Source: Collinsella sp. OM04-5
GTDB taxonomy: Bacteria > Actinomycetota > Coriobacteriia > Coriobacteriales > Coriobacteriaceae
Direction of reading: 5' to 3'
DNA length: 64,000 nt
NCBI RefSeq assembly: GCF_003439125.1
Contig: NZ_QSUU01000004.1
Coordinates: 1-64,000, forward strand
Shown here: positions 35,714 to 44,007 of the stretch, piece after piece
Layout of the letters: every line of letters begins with the position of its first letter
Numbering within the stretch: the stretch's first letter is position 1
The notes under the pieces: model-generated
Seen by the model: only the letters and a program-made list of their open reading frames with translations
Databases searched by the model: none
Told to the model about the DNA's origin: nothing
Translations under genes and position numbers: made by a program

Positions 35714-36147
35714 TCGGGTGGCTTTCAAGCAGTTTGCAAAACTGCAGGTCGCAGACCTTCATTGCTAGTAGGAGAAATGAGTAGTCTCGGGTGGCTTGCC
35801 CATGAGTTGACGAATAAGTTGGAGCTTCGCCATTGGCTCAATCGCTTCGCGCGCTCGATAAACTTGTTTAGTAAAAGGCGGATCGGTCACCGATGGACGC
35901 ACGACGAGAAACACGTACCTCCAGTGGTTCAAGCACGGCGCGCGTGAGGATCTCTGCAAGCAACCGCCTGGTACGCTACTGTTGCCAGCGTGGCTTAGCG
36001 GACTGGCGAATCCCGCCCCGTGCGCGTCATCATCCAATCAAATGCCCTGGCAAGCAGCAGCACCGCCAATCACACTACGTTCTTACGGCGCCCTCTGCGA
36101 TAAAATTAGCGAATTGTGTTTTCACCTCGCAGCTACGGAGACATTAG
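35714..36147. other. Non-coding stretch before the restriction-modification gene
   Basis: No supported gene. It holds the short sequence GGCTTGCCCATGAGTTGACG (about 35795-35814), which recurs with one change near 43918-43937 upstream of the Abi gene. This is a possible trace of a duplicated island boundary. A weak -10-like TAAAAT is near 36101. Confidence 0.4.
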
Positions 36148-39100
36148 ATGATTACTCTGGACAATCTTCGCGACGCACTTAGGGCTCTGTGCTACGAGCC
36201 CTCGGGCGACGGCACCGTTTATCAGAAATCCTGGGAAGAGACCAGCGCGCAAATCACGGTCGATTTTTCCAAGAAACGCATCGGCTACCCGAAAGACCTG
36301 GGGTTCAAAGTCAACAAAGACACAACTTGTAACTTTTCCGATAACGAGAACTTCGTCGTACTCGTCTGCGTAACCATGCTCCTCGACAAAGGATATCGCC
36401 CCGAATCACTTGAGCTGGAGCGCGAATGGGCCCTTGGGCACGAACAAAAGAGCGGCCGCGCTGATATCTGCATTAATGACGAGAGGGGCGACACACTCGC
36501 AATCGTCGAATGCAAGACCCCTGGAACCGAGTTCAAAAACGAATTCAAGAACATGCAGTCAGACGGAGGGCAACTCCTCTCCTATTGGCAACAAGAGCGC
36601 GCGACTCGCTGGTTGGTACTCTTTGCATGCGATTTCATCAACAACGAAATCGTGCCAGACCAGGTTTCAATTAACTGCAGCGATGACGAGAACTTCATCG
36701 CGCTCGCCAAACGCGATGACACCATTGCGCTCTACCGCGACGCCCATACAGTGGAACAGCTCCATCAAGTTTGGACGGAAACGTACAACCAACAAGTCGA
36801 GGGAAACATCCTCTTTGGCGATAGGTCGACGGCATACCACCCGATGGTTCCTCCCCTTCTCAAGAAGGACCTTGTCGACTTCAGGGCCGAAGACAGCATC
36901 GTCAACCGCTTCGAGGAAATCCTCCGCCACAACAACGTCTCCGATAAAGAGAACGCCTTCAATCGCCTTATCGCGCTCTTTATCGCGAAGCTCCAAGACG
37001 AGCTCTCGAAAATGCCAACCCAGGAGATTGAGTTCCAATACCGCCAAGGACGCGACACCTACGAAACGCTCCAGGACAGGCTCCAGAGACTCCACTCAGA
37101 CGGCATGAGAAAGCTCATGCGGGAAGAGGTCCTGTACGTTCCCAACGACTACGCCGAAAACCTCATAAGCAACTATACGGGCCAGCACCGCAAGAAGCTC
37201 ATCGAGGAGCTGAACGGCACGCTGCGCAAGCTCAAGTTCTATACCAACAATGACTTTGCGTTCAAAGACGTCCACAACGAGGAACTCTTTCTTCAGAACG
37301 GCAAGGTACTCGTAGAGACGGTGCAACTTCTACAGCCGTATCGCATCGTAGGAACTCAAGACATTCAATTCTTGGGCGACCTCTTCGAACAGCTCCTTAA
37401 TCAGGGCTTTAAGCAAAACGAGGGCCAATTCTTCACACCTGTGCCCATCACCCGTTTTATTTGGAAGTCACTCCCACTCGACAGCATCGTGCAGGACGAG
37501 GCTGGTGCCGTGCACTATCCACGCGTTATCGATTACGCCTGTGGCGCGGGGCACTTTCTCACAGAAGGATTCGAAGAAATCTCCGACGCCGCATGCCAAT
37601 ATGATCCGACCATAGAGGATGACCTCGGAGACGCCGACTGGGTCAGAGACAATCTCGTCGGCATCGAGAAGGACTATCGACTCGCTCGCGTTTCCAAGGT
37701 CTCGTTCTACATGCATGGCGCAGGGCAGAGCAACGTGGTCTTCGGCGACGGACTTGAAAATTATCCCGACAAGGGAATCGACAGCCGAACCGACAGGGGA
37801 CGCTTCGACATTCTTGTCGCCAATCCCCCGTACTCTGTCGCGGCCTTCAAACCGCATCTCAAGCTTCACAACAACGAACTCAAAGTGCTGGAAACCATCA
37901 GCGATAGCGGCTCGGAAATCGAGACCCTCTTTGTCGAGCGTGCGGCACAGCTTGTTCGGCCCGGAGGCTACGCCGCCATTGTCCTCCCCACCTCGATCCT
38001 CGACAAGAGCACGAGCTCGAGTTTCATGGCCGCACGCGATGTGCTTTTGAGCTCCTTCGAGATCGTCTCCATCGCCAGGTTTGGATCAGGCACATTCGCG
38101 GCCACAGGAACAAACGTCGCAATTATGTTCCTACGTCGCTTTGACGAGATCCCGCCCCGCAATGCGAACGCACTTGATTTCGTTGACGCTGTTTTTGAGC
38201 GCAGGAAGCTCACTGGTTGGAAAGACGAAAGCGCTTTCAACGCTTATCTCGACACAATTAATGTAGACGGAGATACTTACCGGGCTTTTCTCGCAGGAGA
38301 GGCTGGCTGGAACGAATGGGCAAACACTCGCCACTTCAACGTTTATTGCCATCTTTTCGAATCATCGAAGGAGCTCAAGACCCTTCGAAAGAGCAAGACT
38401 TGGAAGGCGGCCGACAAGAACTCACAGCTCAAAGCAGAGAACGAGCTGTTCTATCGCTATGCGCACAAGGAAGAGCGCAAACGCCTGCGCGTTTGGGGTC
38501 TCGTCTGCGGCGAACAGACGCTCATCATCAACTCACCTAACACGACCAAGGAAATCGCCTCTTTCCTTGGCTACAAATGGAGCAATCGCAAAGGCAACGA
38601 GGGGATACAGCCCATCGATGGTGAGGGCGTGCTCTATTCGGACGACGAATCGGACGACACGAACTCGCTAAGCGGCATCATCAGAGCATGGTTCTCCGGC
38701 GAGCAGGTTGAGCCCGGCGACCTTGCCCAGTACTACTACTATGCCAAGACCACCGATTTCATCGACTTTGATGCCGAGAAGTTCGACGAGACTCTTACGA
38801 TTCCCCGCTCTTTCTACAAGCCCCGCTCGTTCGCCCAGGGCACCGTAGTCAAGACGCTTAGAGACATCACATCCTACGTTACCAACAGCGTGGCCCAGAG
38901 TTCCATCACCACCGACACTTACGTAACAACGGAGAACATGGTCAAGGATCGTGGCGGCATAACCGCCTATAGCGGAGAGCTTCCGGCAAGTGCTGGCACC
39001 GCATACAAGAAGGGAGACACGCTCGTCTCCAATATTCGCCCCTATCTGCAGAAGATTTGGCTCGCAGACCGCGATGGGGCGTGCTCCAAGGACGTTTTGG

Positions 39101-39975
39101 TATTCCGAAGCATAAATACCGACAGCCTATTGCCCGAGTTCCTCCATCTGCTCCTGTGGCAGAAGGACTTCTTCGACTACGATATGTCCACCTTCACGGG
39201 AACCGGCAGGCCTCGCGGAGACAAGAATGAGCTGCTCAAATACCCCATCCCAGTCCCGACGCTCTCCGAGCAGAGAGCCCTCATCGACGGTTTCAATCGC
39301 TTAACAGATGAAATCAATAGCAAAAGACAGCAAATCGCCGCTCTCAAGGAAAGCGTCAAATCACGGTTTGTCGAGATGTTTAGAACCAAGACACACGCAT
39401 CATGGCCAATCGAAACAATCGGCAACTACAGCATAGAAATGCACTACGGCACTTCAGCAAAAGCCGGCGCCGATGGCGATTATGTCTACATCCGAATGAA
39501 CAATATCACCGACGACGGCATCCTTGACCTAACCGATACAAAGCGAATCACCCTAAAGGGCCAAGCTCTCGAAAATGCTACCGTCCGCTATGGCGATATG
39601 CTTTTTAATCGAACCAACAGCATTGACAAGGTTGGGAAAACTTGCGTTTTTCATCAGTCAGAGACCATGGTTATTGCTGGGTACATCGTGTGCGTAAGGT
39701 TCGCTGACCACAGCTCTGCCGAATATGTATCTGGTTACCTGAATTCAAAGGAAGGAAAGCGAGTCCTTCGTAATATAGCGAAGGGAAGTGTCCATCAGGC
39801 AAACATCAGCGCAGCAGACTTGGCCGCTATTCCCATTGCAATTCCCCCGTTGTCCCTCCAACAGGAGTTCGCCGACTTCGCTGCCGAGGCGGACAAATCG
39901 CAATTTGCACTCGAGCAAGAGGTCGACGCCCTTTCCGCAGAGCGCGACGCCCTTCTAGACCGATTCCTCGCGTGA
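36148..39975 (+). CDS. Single-chain nuclease-methyltransferase-specificity protein
   Basis: 1275-aa restriction-modification protein. The N-terminus is a type I R-like nuclease domain (D106 in GRADICIN, E121-x-K123 in IVECK). An N6-adenine methylase follows, with SAM motif YACGAGHFL (about residue 461) and catalytic NPPYSVAAF (about 560). Two target-recognition domains follow from about residue 880 to the end, separated and closed by helical spacers (INSKRQQIAALKESVKSRFV, and a final SAERDALLDRF). There is no DEAD helicase, so it should not translocate DNA as type I enzymes do. The layout resembles type IIG enzymes. TRD2 is bounded by short sequences repeated in the silent cassette at 41006. 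Confidence 0.88.
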   Translation: MITLDNLRDALRALCYEPSGDGTVYQKSWEETSAQITVDFSKKRIGYPKDLGFKVNKDTTCNFSDNENFVVLVCVTMLLDKGYRPESLELEREWALGHEQKSGRADICINDERGDTLAIVECKTPGTEFKNEFKNMQSDGGQLLSYWQQERATRWLVLFACDFINNEIVPDQVSINCSDDENFIALAKRDDTIALYRDAHTVEQLHQVWTETYNQQVEGNILFGDRSTAYHPMVPPLLKKDLVDFRAEDSIVNRFEEILRHNNVSDKENAFNRLIALFIAKLQDELSKMPTQEIEFQYRQGRDTYETLQDRLQRLHSDGMRKLMREEVLYVPNDYAENLISNYTGQHRKKLIEELNGTLRKLKFYTNNDFAFKDVHNEELFLQNGKVLVETVQLLQPYRIVGTQDIQFLGDLFEQLLNQGFKQNEGQFFTPVPITRFIWKSLPLDSIVQDEAGAVHYPRVIDYACGAGHFLTEGFEEISDAACQYDPTIEDDLGDADWVRDNLVGIEKDYRLARVSKVSFYMHGAGQSNVVFGDGLENYPDKGIDSRTDRGRFDILVANPPYSVAAFKPHLKLHNNELKVLETISDSGSEIETLFVERAAQLVRPGGYAAIVLPTSILDKSTSSSFMAARDVLLSSFEIVSIARFGSGTFAATGTNVAIMFLRRFDEIPPRNANALDFVDAVFERRKLTGWKDESAFNAYLDTINVDGDTYRAFLAGEAGWNEWANTRHFNVYCHLFESSKELKTLRKSKTWKAADKNSQLKAENELFYRYAHKEERKRLRVWGLVCGEQTLIINSPNTTKEIASFLGYKWSNRKGNEGIQPIDGEGVLYSDDESDDTNSLSGIIRAWFSGEQVEPGDLAQYYYYAKTTDFIDFDAEKFDETLTIPRSFYKPRSFAQGTVVKTLRDITSYVTNSVAQSSITTDTYVTTENMVKDRGGITAYSGELPASAGTAYKKGDTLVSNIRPYLQKIWLADRDGACSKDVLVFRSINTDSLLPEFLHLLLWQKDFFDYDMSTFTGTGRPRGDKNELLKYPIPVPTLSEQRALIDGFNRLTDEINSKRQQIAALKESVKSRFVEMFRTKTHASWPIETIGNYSIEMHYGTSAKAGADGDYVYIRMNNITDDGILDLTDTKRITLKGQALENATVRYGDMLFNRTNSIDKVGKTCVFHQSETMVIAGYIVCVRFADHSSAEYVSGYLNSKEGKRVLRNIAKGSVHQANISAADLAAIPIAIPPLSLQQEFADFAAEADKSQFALEQEVDALSAERDALLDRFLA
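39355..39371 (+). repeat. TRD junction repeat 1, expressed copy
   Basis: GTCAAATCACGGTTTGT, encoding V-K-S-R-F-V at the start of the second recognition domain. Identical 17-bp copy at 41006-41022 in the same orientation and reading frame. Confidence 0.85.
39892..39906 (+). repeat. TRD junction repeat 2, expressed copy
   Basis: GACAAATCGCAATTT, encoding D-K-S-Q-F at the end of the second recognition domain. Identical 15-bp copy at 41561-41575, same orientation and frame. Confidence 0.85.
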
Positions 39976-39978
39976 TAC

Positions 39979-40010
39979 GTTCCTCCCATCCATATCGGGA
40001 TGGGAGGAAC
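39979..40010 (+). promoter_or_regulatory. Hairpin covering the recombinase ribosome-binding site
   Basis: Perfect 13-bp stem GTTCCTCCCATCC / GGATGGGAGGAAC with a six-base loop, four bases after the restriction gene's stop codon. Its right arm contains the GGAGG that serves the recombinase ATG at 40013. It would hide that site unless opened, and may also attenuate transcription. Confidence 0.75.
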
Positions 40011-40012
40011 TG

Positions 40013-41005
40013 ATGCACACGACGATCGAAATAGCAAACGCGGTTCTCACAAAAATGCAGGCACTCGTTAGCGGCGAAGTGCTTTCGTATCTCGAGAGCG
40101 TCCTTATGAGCGAACTCAGGGGCATCGAACTTGAAGTGAACGCGCTCAGCAATGTCGAAGACGAGGCCTCAAAGTACATGGAGCGATTCCTCGCAGCCAA
40201 AACCATCGAGGGATGCTCGCCTAAGACCATCAGGTACTACAAGGCCACACTTACAAGGGCGCTCGAAGCAATCAAAAAACCAATTGTCCGGATTAGTTCA
40301 GATGACTTACGAACATACCTGAGCGAATATCCCATGGGTAATAACGCAGGGAGCATCACCGTCGACAACGTCAGGCGCATCCTGTCGTCATTCTTCTCTT
40401 GGCTTGAAGACGAGAACCATATACTCAAAAGCCCTGCACGACGCATTAAAAAGATTCGCTCAAAGAGAACGGTCAAGTCCGTATATTCTGATGAAGAACT
40501 TATAGCCCTCACAGACGCCTGTTCTTGCAAGAGGGATCTGGCAATCATCAACCTTCTTAGTTCAACAGGGATGAGAATAGGCGAACTCGTCTCGCTCAAT
40601 CGAGAAGACGTTGATCTAAATCGGCGAGAGTGCATTGTACTCGGAAAGGGCAACAAAGAGAGAGTCGTCTATTTTGATGCGACTACAAAGCTGCACCTAA
40701 ACAACTACCTGCAAGAACGCAGCGATAACGTCGCCGCGCTATTCTGTAGTCTCACAAAGCCGAGTTCTAGGCTGCAAGTAAGCGGAGTCGAGCTCCGCCT
40801 TCGCTCCTTGGGAACAAAAGCAGGCGTCAAACACGTCCACCCACATAAGTTCAGGAGAACGCTGGCCACCAAAGCAATTGGAAAAGGAATGCCCATCGAG
40901 CAGGTGCAGAAGCTGCTTGGCCATCAAAAGATTGATACAACGTTGATGTACGCAATGGTCGATCAGGACAACGTAAGGGACTCTCATAGAAGGTATATCT
41001 GTTAA
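40013..41005 (+). CDS. Tyrosine site-specific recombinase of the specificity switch
   Basis: 330-aa integrase-fold recombinase. An N-terminal SAM-like domain contains SPKTIRYYKATLTRALEAI. The catalytic domain has R188 (STGMRIGEL), H278 and R281 (HPHKFRRT), H304 (LLGHQ) and the nucleophile Y313 (TTLMYAMV). Recombinases placed between expressed and silent hsdS segments commonly drive specificity switching, and this location is the same. Start context GGAGGAACTGATG. It ends directly against the silent cassette (TAA then GTCAAATC). Confidence 0.9.
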   Translation: MHTTIEIANAVLTKMQALVSGEVLSYLESVLMSELRGIELEVNALSNVEDEASKYMERFLAAKTIEGCSPKTIRYYKATLTRALEAIKKPIVRISSDDLRTYLSEYPMGNNAGSITVDNVRRILSSFFSWLEDENHILKSPARRIKKIRSKRTVKSVYSDEELIALTDACSCKRDLAIINLLSSTGMRIGELVSLNREDVDLNRRECIVLGKGNKERVVYFDATTKLHLNNYLQERSDNVAALFCSLTKPSSRLQVSGVELRLRSLGTKAGVKHVHPHKFRRTLATKAIGKGMPIEQVQKLLGHQKIDTTLMYAMVDQDNVRDSHRRYIC

Positions 41006-41022
41006 GTCAAATCACGGTTTGT
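41006..41022 (+). repeat. TRD junction repeat 1, silent copy
   Basis: Identical to 39355-39371. Begins at the base after the recombinase stop codon. Confidence 0.85.
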
Positions 41023-41560
41023 AGAGGTATTTGGCGATCCGGTCGATGGTAAAAAATGGCCTTTCGTTAGGCTTGAAGACCTCTGTACCAAGTTGGGTTC
41101 CGGAGCAACACCACGAGGCGGCAAAACGGCATACAAGGCCGAAGGTGTTCCGCTGGTCAGAAGTATGAATGTTCACAACGGTCGTTTCGTGTGGAAGGAC
41201 CTTGCTTGTATTGATGATGAACAAGCCGCAAAACTAGAAGGCGTCACGCTGATGAAGGGTGACGTGCTTCTGAATATTACTGGCGCTTCGGTTGCTCGTT
41301 CATGTCTTTTGCCGGATGAATTGGCTGGTGGACGTGTTAATCAGCATGTCTCAATTGTCAGAGTCGACCAAAAACGGATGCTGCCGGTGCTATTGAACAC
41401 GGTGCTGATCAGTGATTCGTATCAGAGACTCCTGCTAAACGGCTCAAGAGCGGCTGGAGCAACAAGGGAGGCAATTACCAAAGAAGCTCTAAAGAGAATG
41501 ACGGTTCCCTTGCCTCCCCTTGAGCTTCAGCAAGAGTTCGCCTCTTTCGTCGCTCAGGTC

Positions 41561-41575
41561 GACAAATCGCAATTT
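41561..41575 (+). repeat. TRD junction repeat 2, silent copy
   Basis: Identical to 39892-39906. Sequence diverges immediately afterwards. Confidence 0.85.
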
Positions 41576-41631
41576 ATCATCCACCAAGATCTTCACGGCT
41601 TTTGAAAAGACAGATAGTTACATGTCCAACG

Positions 41632-42048
41632 CTACAGAAGCCCGAGGACCGTCGCCTTTGATAGCATCTCGTAGGCTCGCGGATATGTCTCTTTGTCGCG
41701 CTCGGCCATAAATGCCCAGTTCGCCGTCACGTCAGCCGCCCTCACCATAGCCACCTTGGAGGAGTCGACATAGGAGACTGGAATCTTGGGCAGCCAGTCG
41801 CTAAATACAGGAGGGTAGGAGGTCTGCCACGTTGGGTTGAACATGCCGCAGCGCAGCTCCTCATCAACCGATTCTGCCAGGTTGTACTTTCCGTCGATCG
41901 AAGTCGAATGCTCGTCAACCACAACAGAAACTGCATCAACCTCGCTCGCGGCAATTCCCTGAAGCCTCAGCGCGTCAACGATGCCGGACTTCACGCCACG
42001 CTTTAGAGCGTAGTCAAGATACCTTTGCTTGCGCCTTTTCGAGCTTGA
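41632..42048 (-). pseudogene. C-terminal fragment, DUF3800-like
   Basis: About 138 codons of a cytoplasmic protein ending VRAADVTANWAFMAERDK.. with VVVDEHSTSIDGKYNLAES before it. The order VDEHST-x-G-x-Y...L followed by VRAAD matches the C-terminal half of DUF3800 proteins (RNase H-like fold). The N-terminal half with the D-E-S motif is missing and replaced by an IS30 transposase end. Identification is by recollection of the family pattern. Confidence 0.55.
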
Positions 42049-42052
42049 ATTC

Positions 42053-42226
42053 TCAGAGCAACTGCAACACCCCTGAGTAGTGGACCTCGTAGGGCGTCCT
42101 GAACCCCAGGCGCTTGTGGGGCCTGCGGTTGATGGCATCGTACACCCGCTCGACCTCCTCGTCCGAGACCGCAGAGAAGCCGGTCCCCTTCGGGAAGTAC
42201 TCGCGCAGCAGACCGTCTGTGTTTAG
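42053..42226 (-). pseudogene. IS30-family transposase, 3' remnant
   Basis: About 57 codons: DGLLREYFPKGTGFSAVSDE, then EEVERVYDAINRRPHKRLGF and RTPYEVHYSGV. This is the typical C-terminus of IS30 transposases, including the last catalytic helix region. It is followed on the minus strand by a TTGCAGTTGCTCTGAGAATT end resembling an IS30 terminal repeat. The catalytic DDE core is gone. Confidence 0.82.
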
Positions 42227-42333
42227 TCAAGCCTGATTTTCGGGTTGGGGCTGCGGTGGAAATCCTGGTCCTCTTTTGGTCCAGGATTTCCACCGCAGCC
42301 CCAACCCGTAAATTGAACGCTATCAAACACAGA
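42216..42333. repeat. Perfect 28-bp inverted repeat within a longer palindrome
   Basis: Arms 42241-42268 and 42281-42308 are exact reverse complements (CGGGTTGGGGCTGCGGTGGA.. / ..CACCGCAGCCCCAACCCG) with a 12-base loop. Outer arms TCTGTGTTT (42216) and AAACACAGA (42325) pair as well, with 16 mismatched bases between. It lies exactly at the junction of the IS30 remnant and the AbiEii fragment. Confidence 0.85.
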
Positions 42334-42555
42334 TGCCGTCGCGAAGTCGATGTCGCGCGTGACGCGGCCGTCGGGGATGCGCGCGAGCAGCCCGCTTCCG
42401 CCCTTGAGGATAAACCGGCCGTCGGGGTTGCTGAACACCCTGCGCAGGAACCGGTCGCGCAAAGCCCGACGACAGCCGTCCCCGGGGTCACCGCCCCTGT
42501 CGCGAACGGCCCTCTTCAGGGCCCTGTCGAGCTGACCGCCGTTCTCGTACGTCAT
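42310..42555 (-). pseudogene. AbiEii-like nucleotidyltransferase toxin, 5' fragment
   Basis: About 80 codons with FILKGGSGLLARIPDGRVTR followed by DIDF, the GGS...DxD nucleotidyltransferase core of AbiEii/MenT-type toxins. The protein then runs into the palindrome and loses its remaining ~200 residues. It follows an AbiEi-like pseudogene in the usual antitoxin-toxin order. Confidence 0.72.
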
Positions 42556-42556
42556 T

Positions 42557-43160
42557 CTTCCCGCCTCCTAGCTAACGAATCGTACAGGCTGGCCCCCGCC
42601 GGCATCCCGGCTTTTGCCCCCCGGCGTCGATTTTCTCCCTCAGCGCGCCCTCGTCTTCGACGAGGCCCCTTTCGAGCGCGTCCGCGAGCACGTTCGCGAC
42701 CAGGCTCAGTTCCTCCCCGGAGTCTATCAGGTCCACCACCGTGAGCCAGGGCCTCGTCGCCGGGATGTCCGAGACGATCGCCACGTCCTTCGGGTCGAGG
42801 CGGCGCTTCCTGATGAATCAGGTTCGGGCGCTTAGTCTGCTTTCTCTCGGGCGTGCAGAACTCGTAGGGCGAGGGGCTGACCTCGCCGATGCCGTAGAGC
42901 CATGCAGCCGTCGCCCCCATGGCGACGGGGCGCCTCCCCGGGTCGATCGACAGTCAGGCCGCGAGGACGTCCTCCTCCCGCGTGCTCGGCGAGCCGCCCA
43001 TGCGGTAGACGCCCTTCGCGAGCCTCTCTATGTTGCCGAGCCCTTCCAGCCTCGAGAGCGCGTACCGCTCGACGCCGAGCACCTTCGCCTGCACAGATGT
43101 GAAGAGCCCCCTTTGGGAAGAGGCGATGTCGTTGGTGGCTCGTATGACTTCGATTTATTC
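42557..43160 (-). pseudogene. AbiEi-like antitoxin pseudogene
   Basis: Three reading-frame pieces together spell a type IV antitoxin. There is an N-terminal winged helix (SSQRGLFTSVQAKVLGVERY and RLAKGVYRMGGSP), an in-frame stop near 42958, and VAMGATAAWLYGIGEVSPSP. A frameshift near 42815 then leads into DPKDVAIVSDIPATRPWLTV and VDLIDSGEELSLVANVLADA. The antitoxin is broken and the toxin is truncated, so the system is dead. Confidence 0.7.
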
Positions 43161-43275
43161 CATGCTTGCATTGTGGAAAATAATGCAACAATGCAAGCAA
43201 TACGCTCAGAATACACGGCGTTATTCGGCGGCATTCGGGGTCACTGAAACTGAGGAAACCGATTTTCGCATTTCT

Positions 43276-43539
43276 TTATTCCCATTTGTTGACCTGGGAG
43301 AATGCAATTGAAGAGGGCTTGAATCCGCCTCGCAGTTTCAAGTCAGTTTCATCCGCTCGAAATCGGCCTTCGGGGGACCCGAATTGTGAATTATTCCCGC
43401 AGGGCCTAATTATTCCCGTACCGCCGAGTACTCCGTTGTACCGCCCAGTAGGGACACACGGGAATAATTGGGTCGTTTTCCCAGGTAGAGATGCAAAAAG
43501 AAAGCCCTCGAACCAAAGGGTTCGAGGGCTGTTATTCCC
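43276..43539. other. Non-coding cluster of TTATTCCC motifs
   Basis: Five copies of TTATTCCC in about 265 bp: 43276, 43391, 43410 and 43532 on the plus strand, and 43460-43467 inverted. The copies at 43408 and 43458 form a 12-bp inverted repeat (AATTATTCCCGT / ACGGGAATAATT), with GTACCGCC repeats inside. No convincing gene occurs from 43161 to 44007. Confidence 0.55.
43503..43530. terminator. Hairpin AGCCCTCGAA / TTCGAGGGCT
   Basis: Ten-base perfect stem with an eight-base loop in the intergenic stretch, with A-rich left flank. Terminator-like on either strand. Confidence 0.65.
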
Positions 43540-44007
43540 ACTATTTCGCTGGTGGCTTTGGTTCTGTCGTCCCGTCATTCCAGTTGCACCCAGTTTTCGG
43601 CATCGACACGGAACGCGTGCCGCCGAATGACGCGATGTCGCGTCTCGTCGGCTTCGGGGACAAAAGCTGGGACAACTTCAAAAACTTTTTTCAAACTCAG
43701 GGCTTTGAGTTTTTGTTTTTGTCCCAAAGGAGCTTCCGGCCGTGATTCGGATGCCCGATTGGGCGGAATCGCCCGTTTCTGGAACTCAACCGCAGCATCA
43801 CGCACAAGCCACTCGCAACAACTGCAAATGATTGGTCGAGGGCGGCTTCCAACGCGATTCCAAAGCCGCAGGTCAGGCGACTGCGCTGCTGGCAGGGAAA
43901 GGGAGTCGTATCAGGCGGCTTGCCCATGAGTCGACGATGAGGCCTTCACCGAATGTCGAGAACATGCTGGTAAAATAGGCAATACTTTTTATGACAGGAG
44001 AACGAGC

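Larger units (their letters stand above)
41006..41605 (+). pseudogene. Silent alternative target-recognition cassette
   Basis: About 199 codons without start codon or promoter, beginning exactly at the 17-bp repeat shared with the expressed gene (VKSRFVEVFGDP). It encodes a different TRD: SGATPRGGKTAYKAEG, NITGASVARSCLL and VPLPPLELQQEF. It reaches the second shared repeat (VDKSQF), then quickly hits a stop. It would become expressed only after recombination or gene conversion into 36148-39975. It is a spare part, not a decayed gene. Confidence 0.82.

Noticed and set aside
43276..43578. Minus-strand frame ending ..VNKWE-stop, resembling the guaA tail
   Set aside because: Only the last three codons resemble guaA; the rest is unrelated, so it is recorded as a motif cluster and not as a gene.
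43552..43929. Plus-strand frame of 125 codons in the gap before the Abi gene
   Set aside because: No motifs, poor start context, and it overlaps other open frames of similar length; treated as non-coding.
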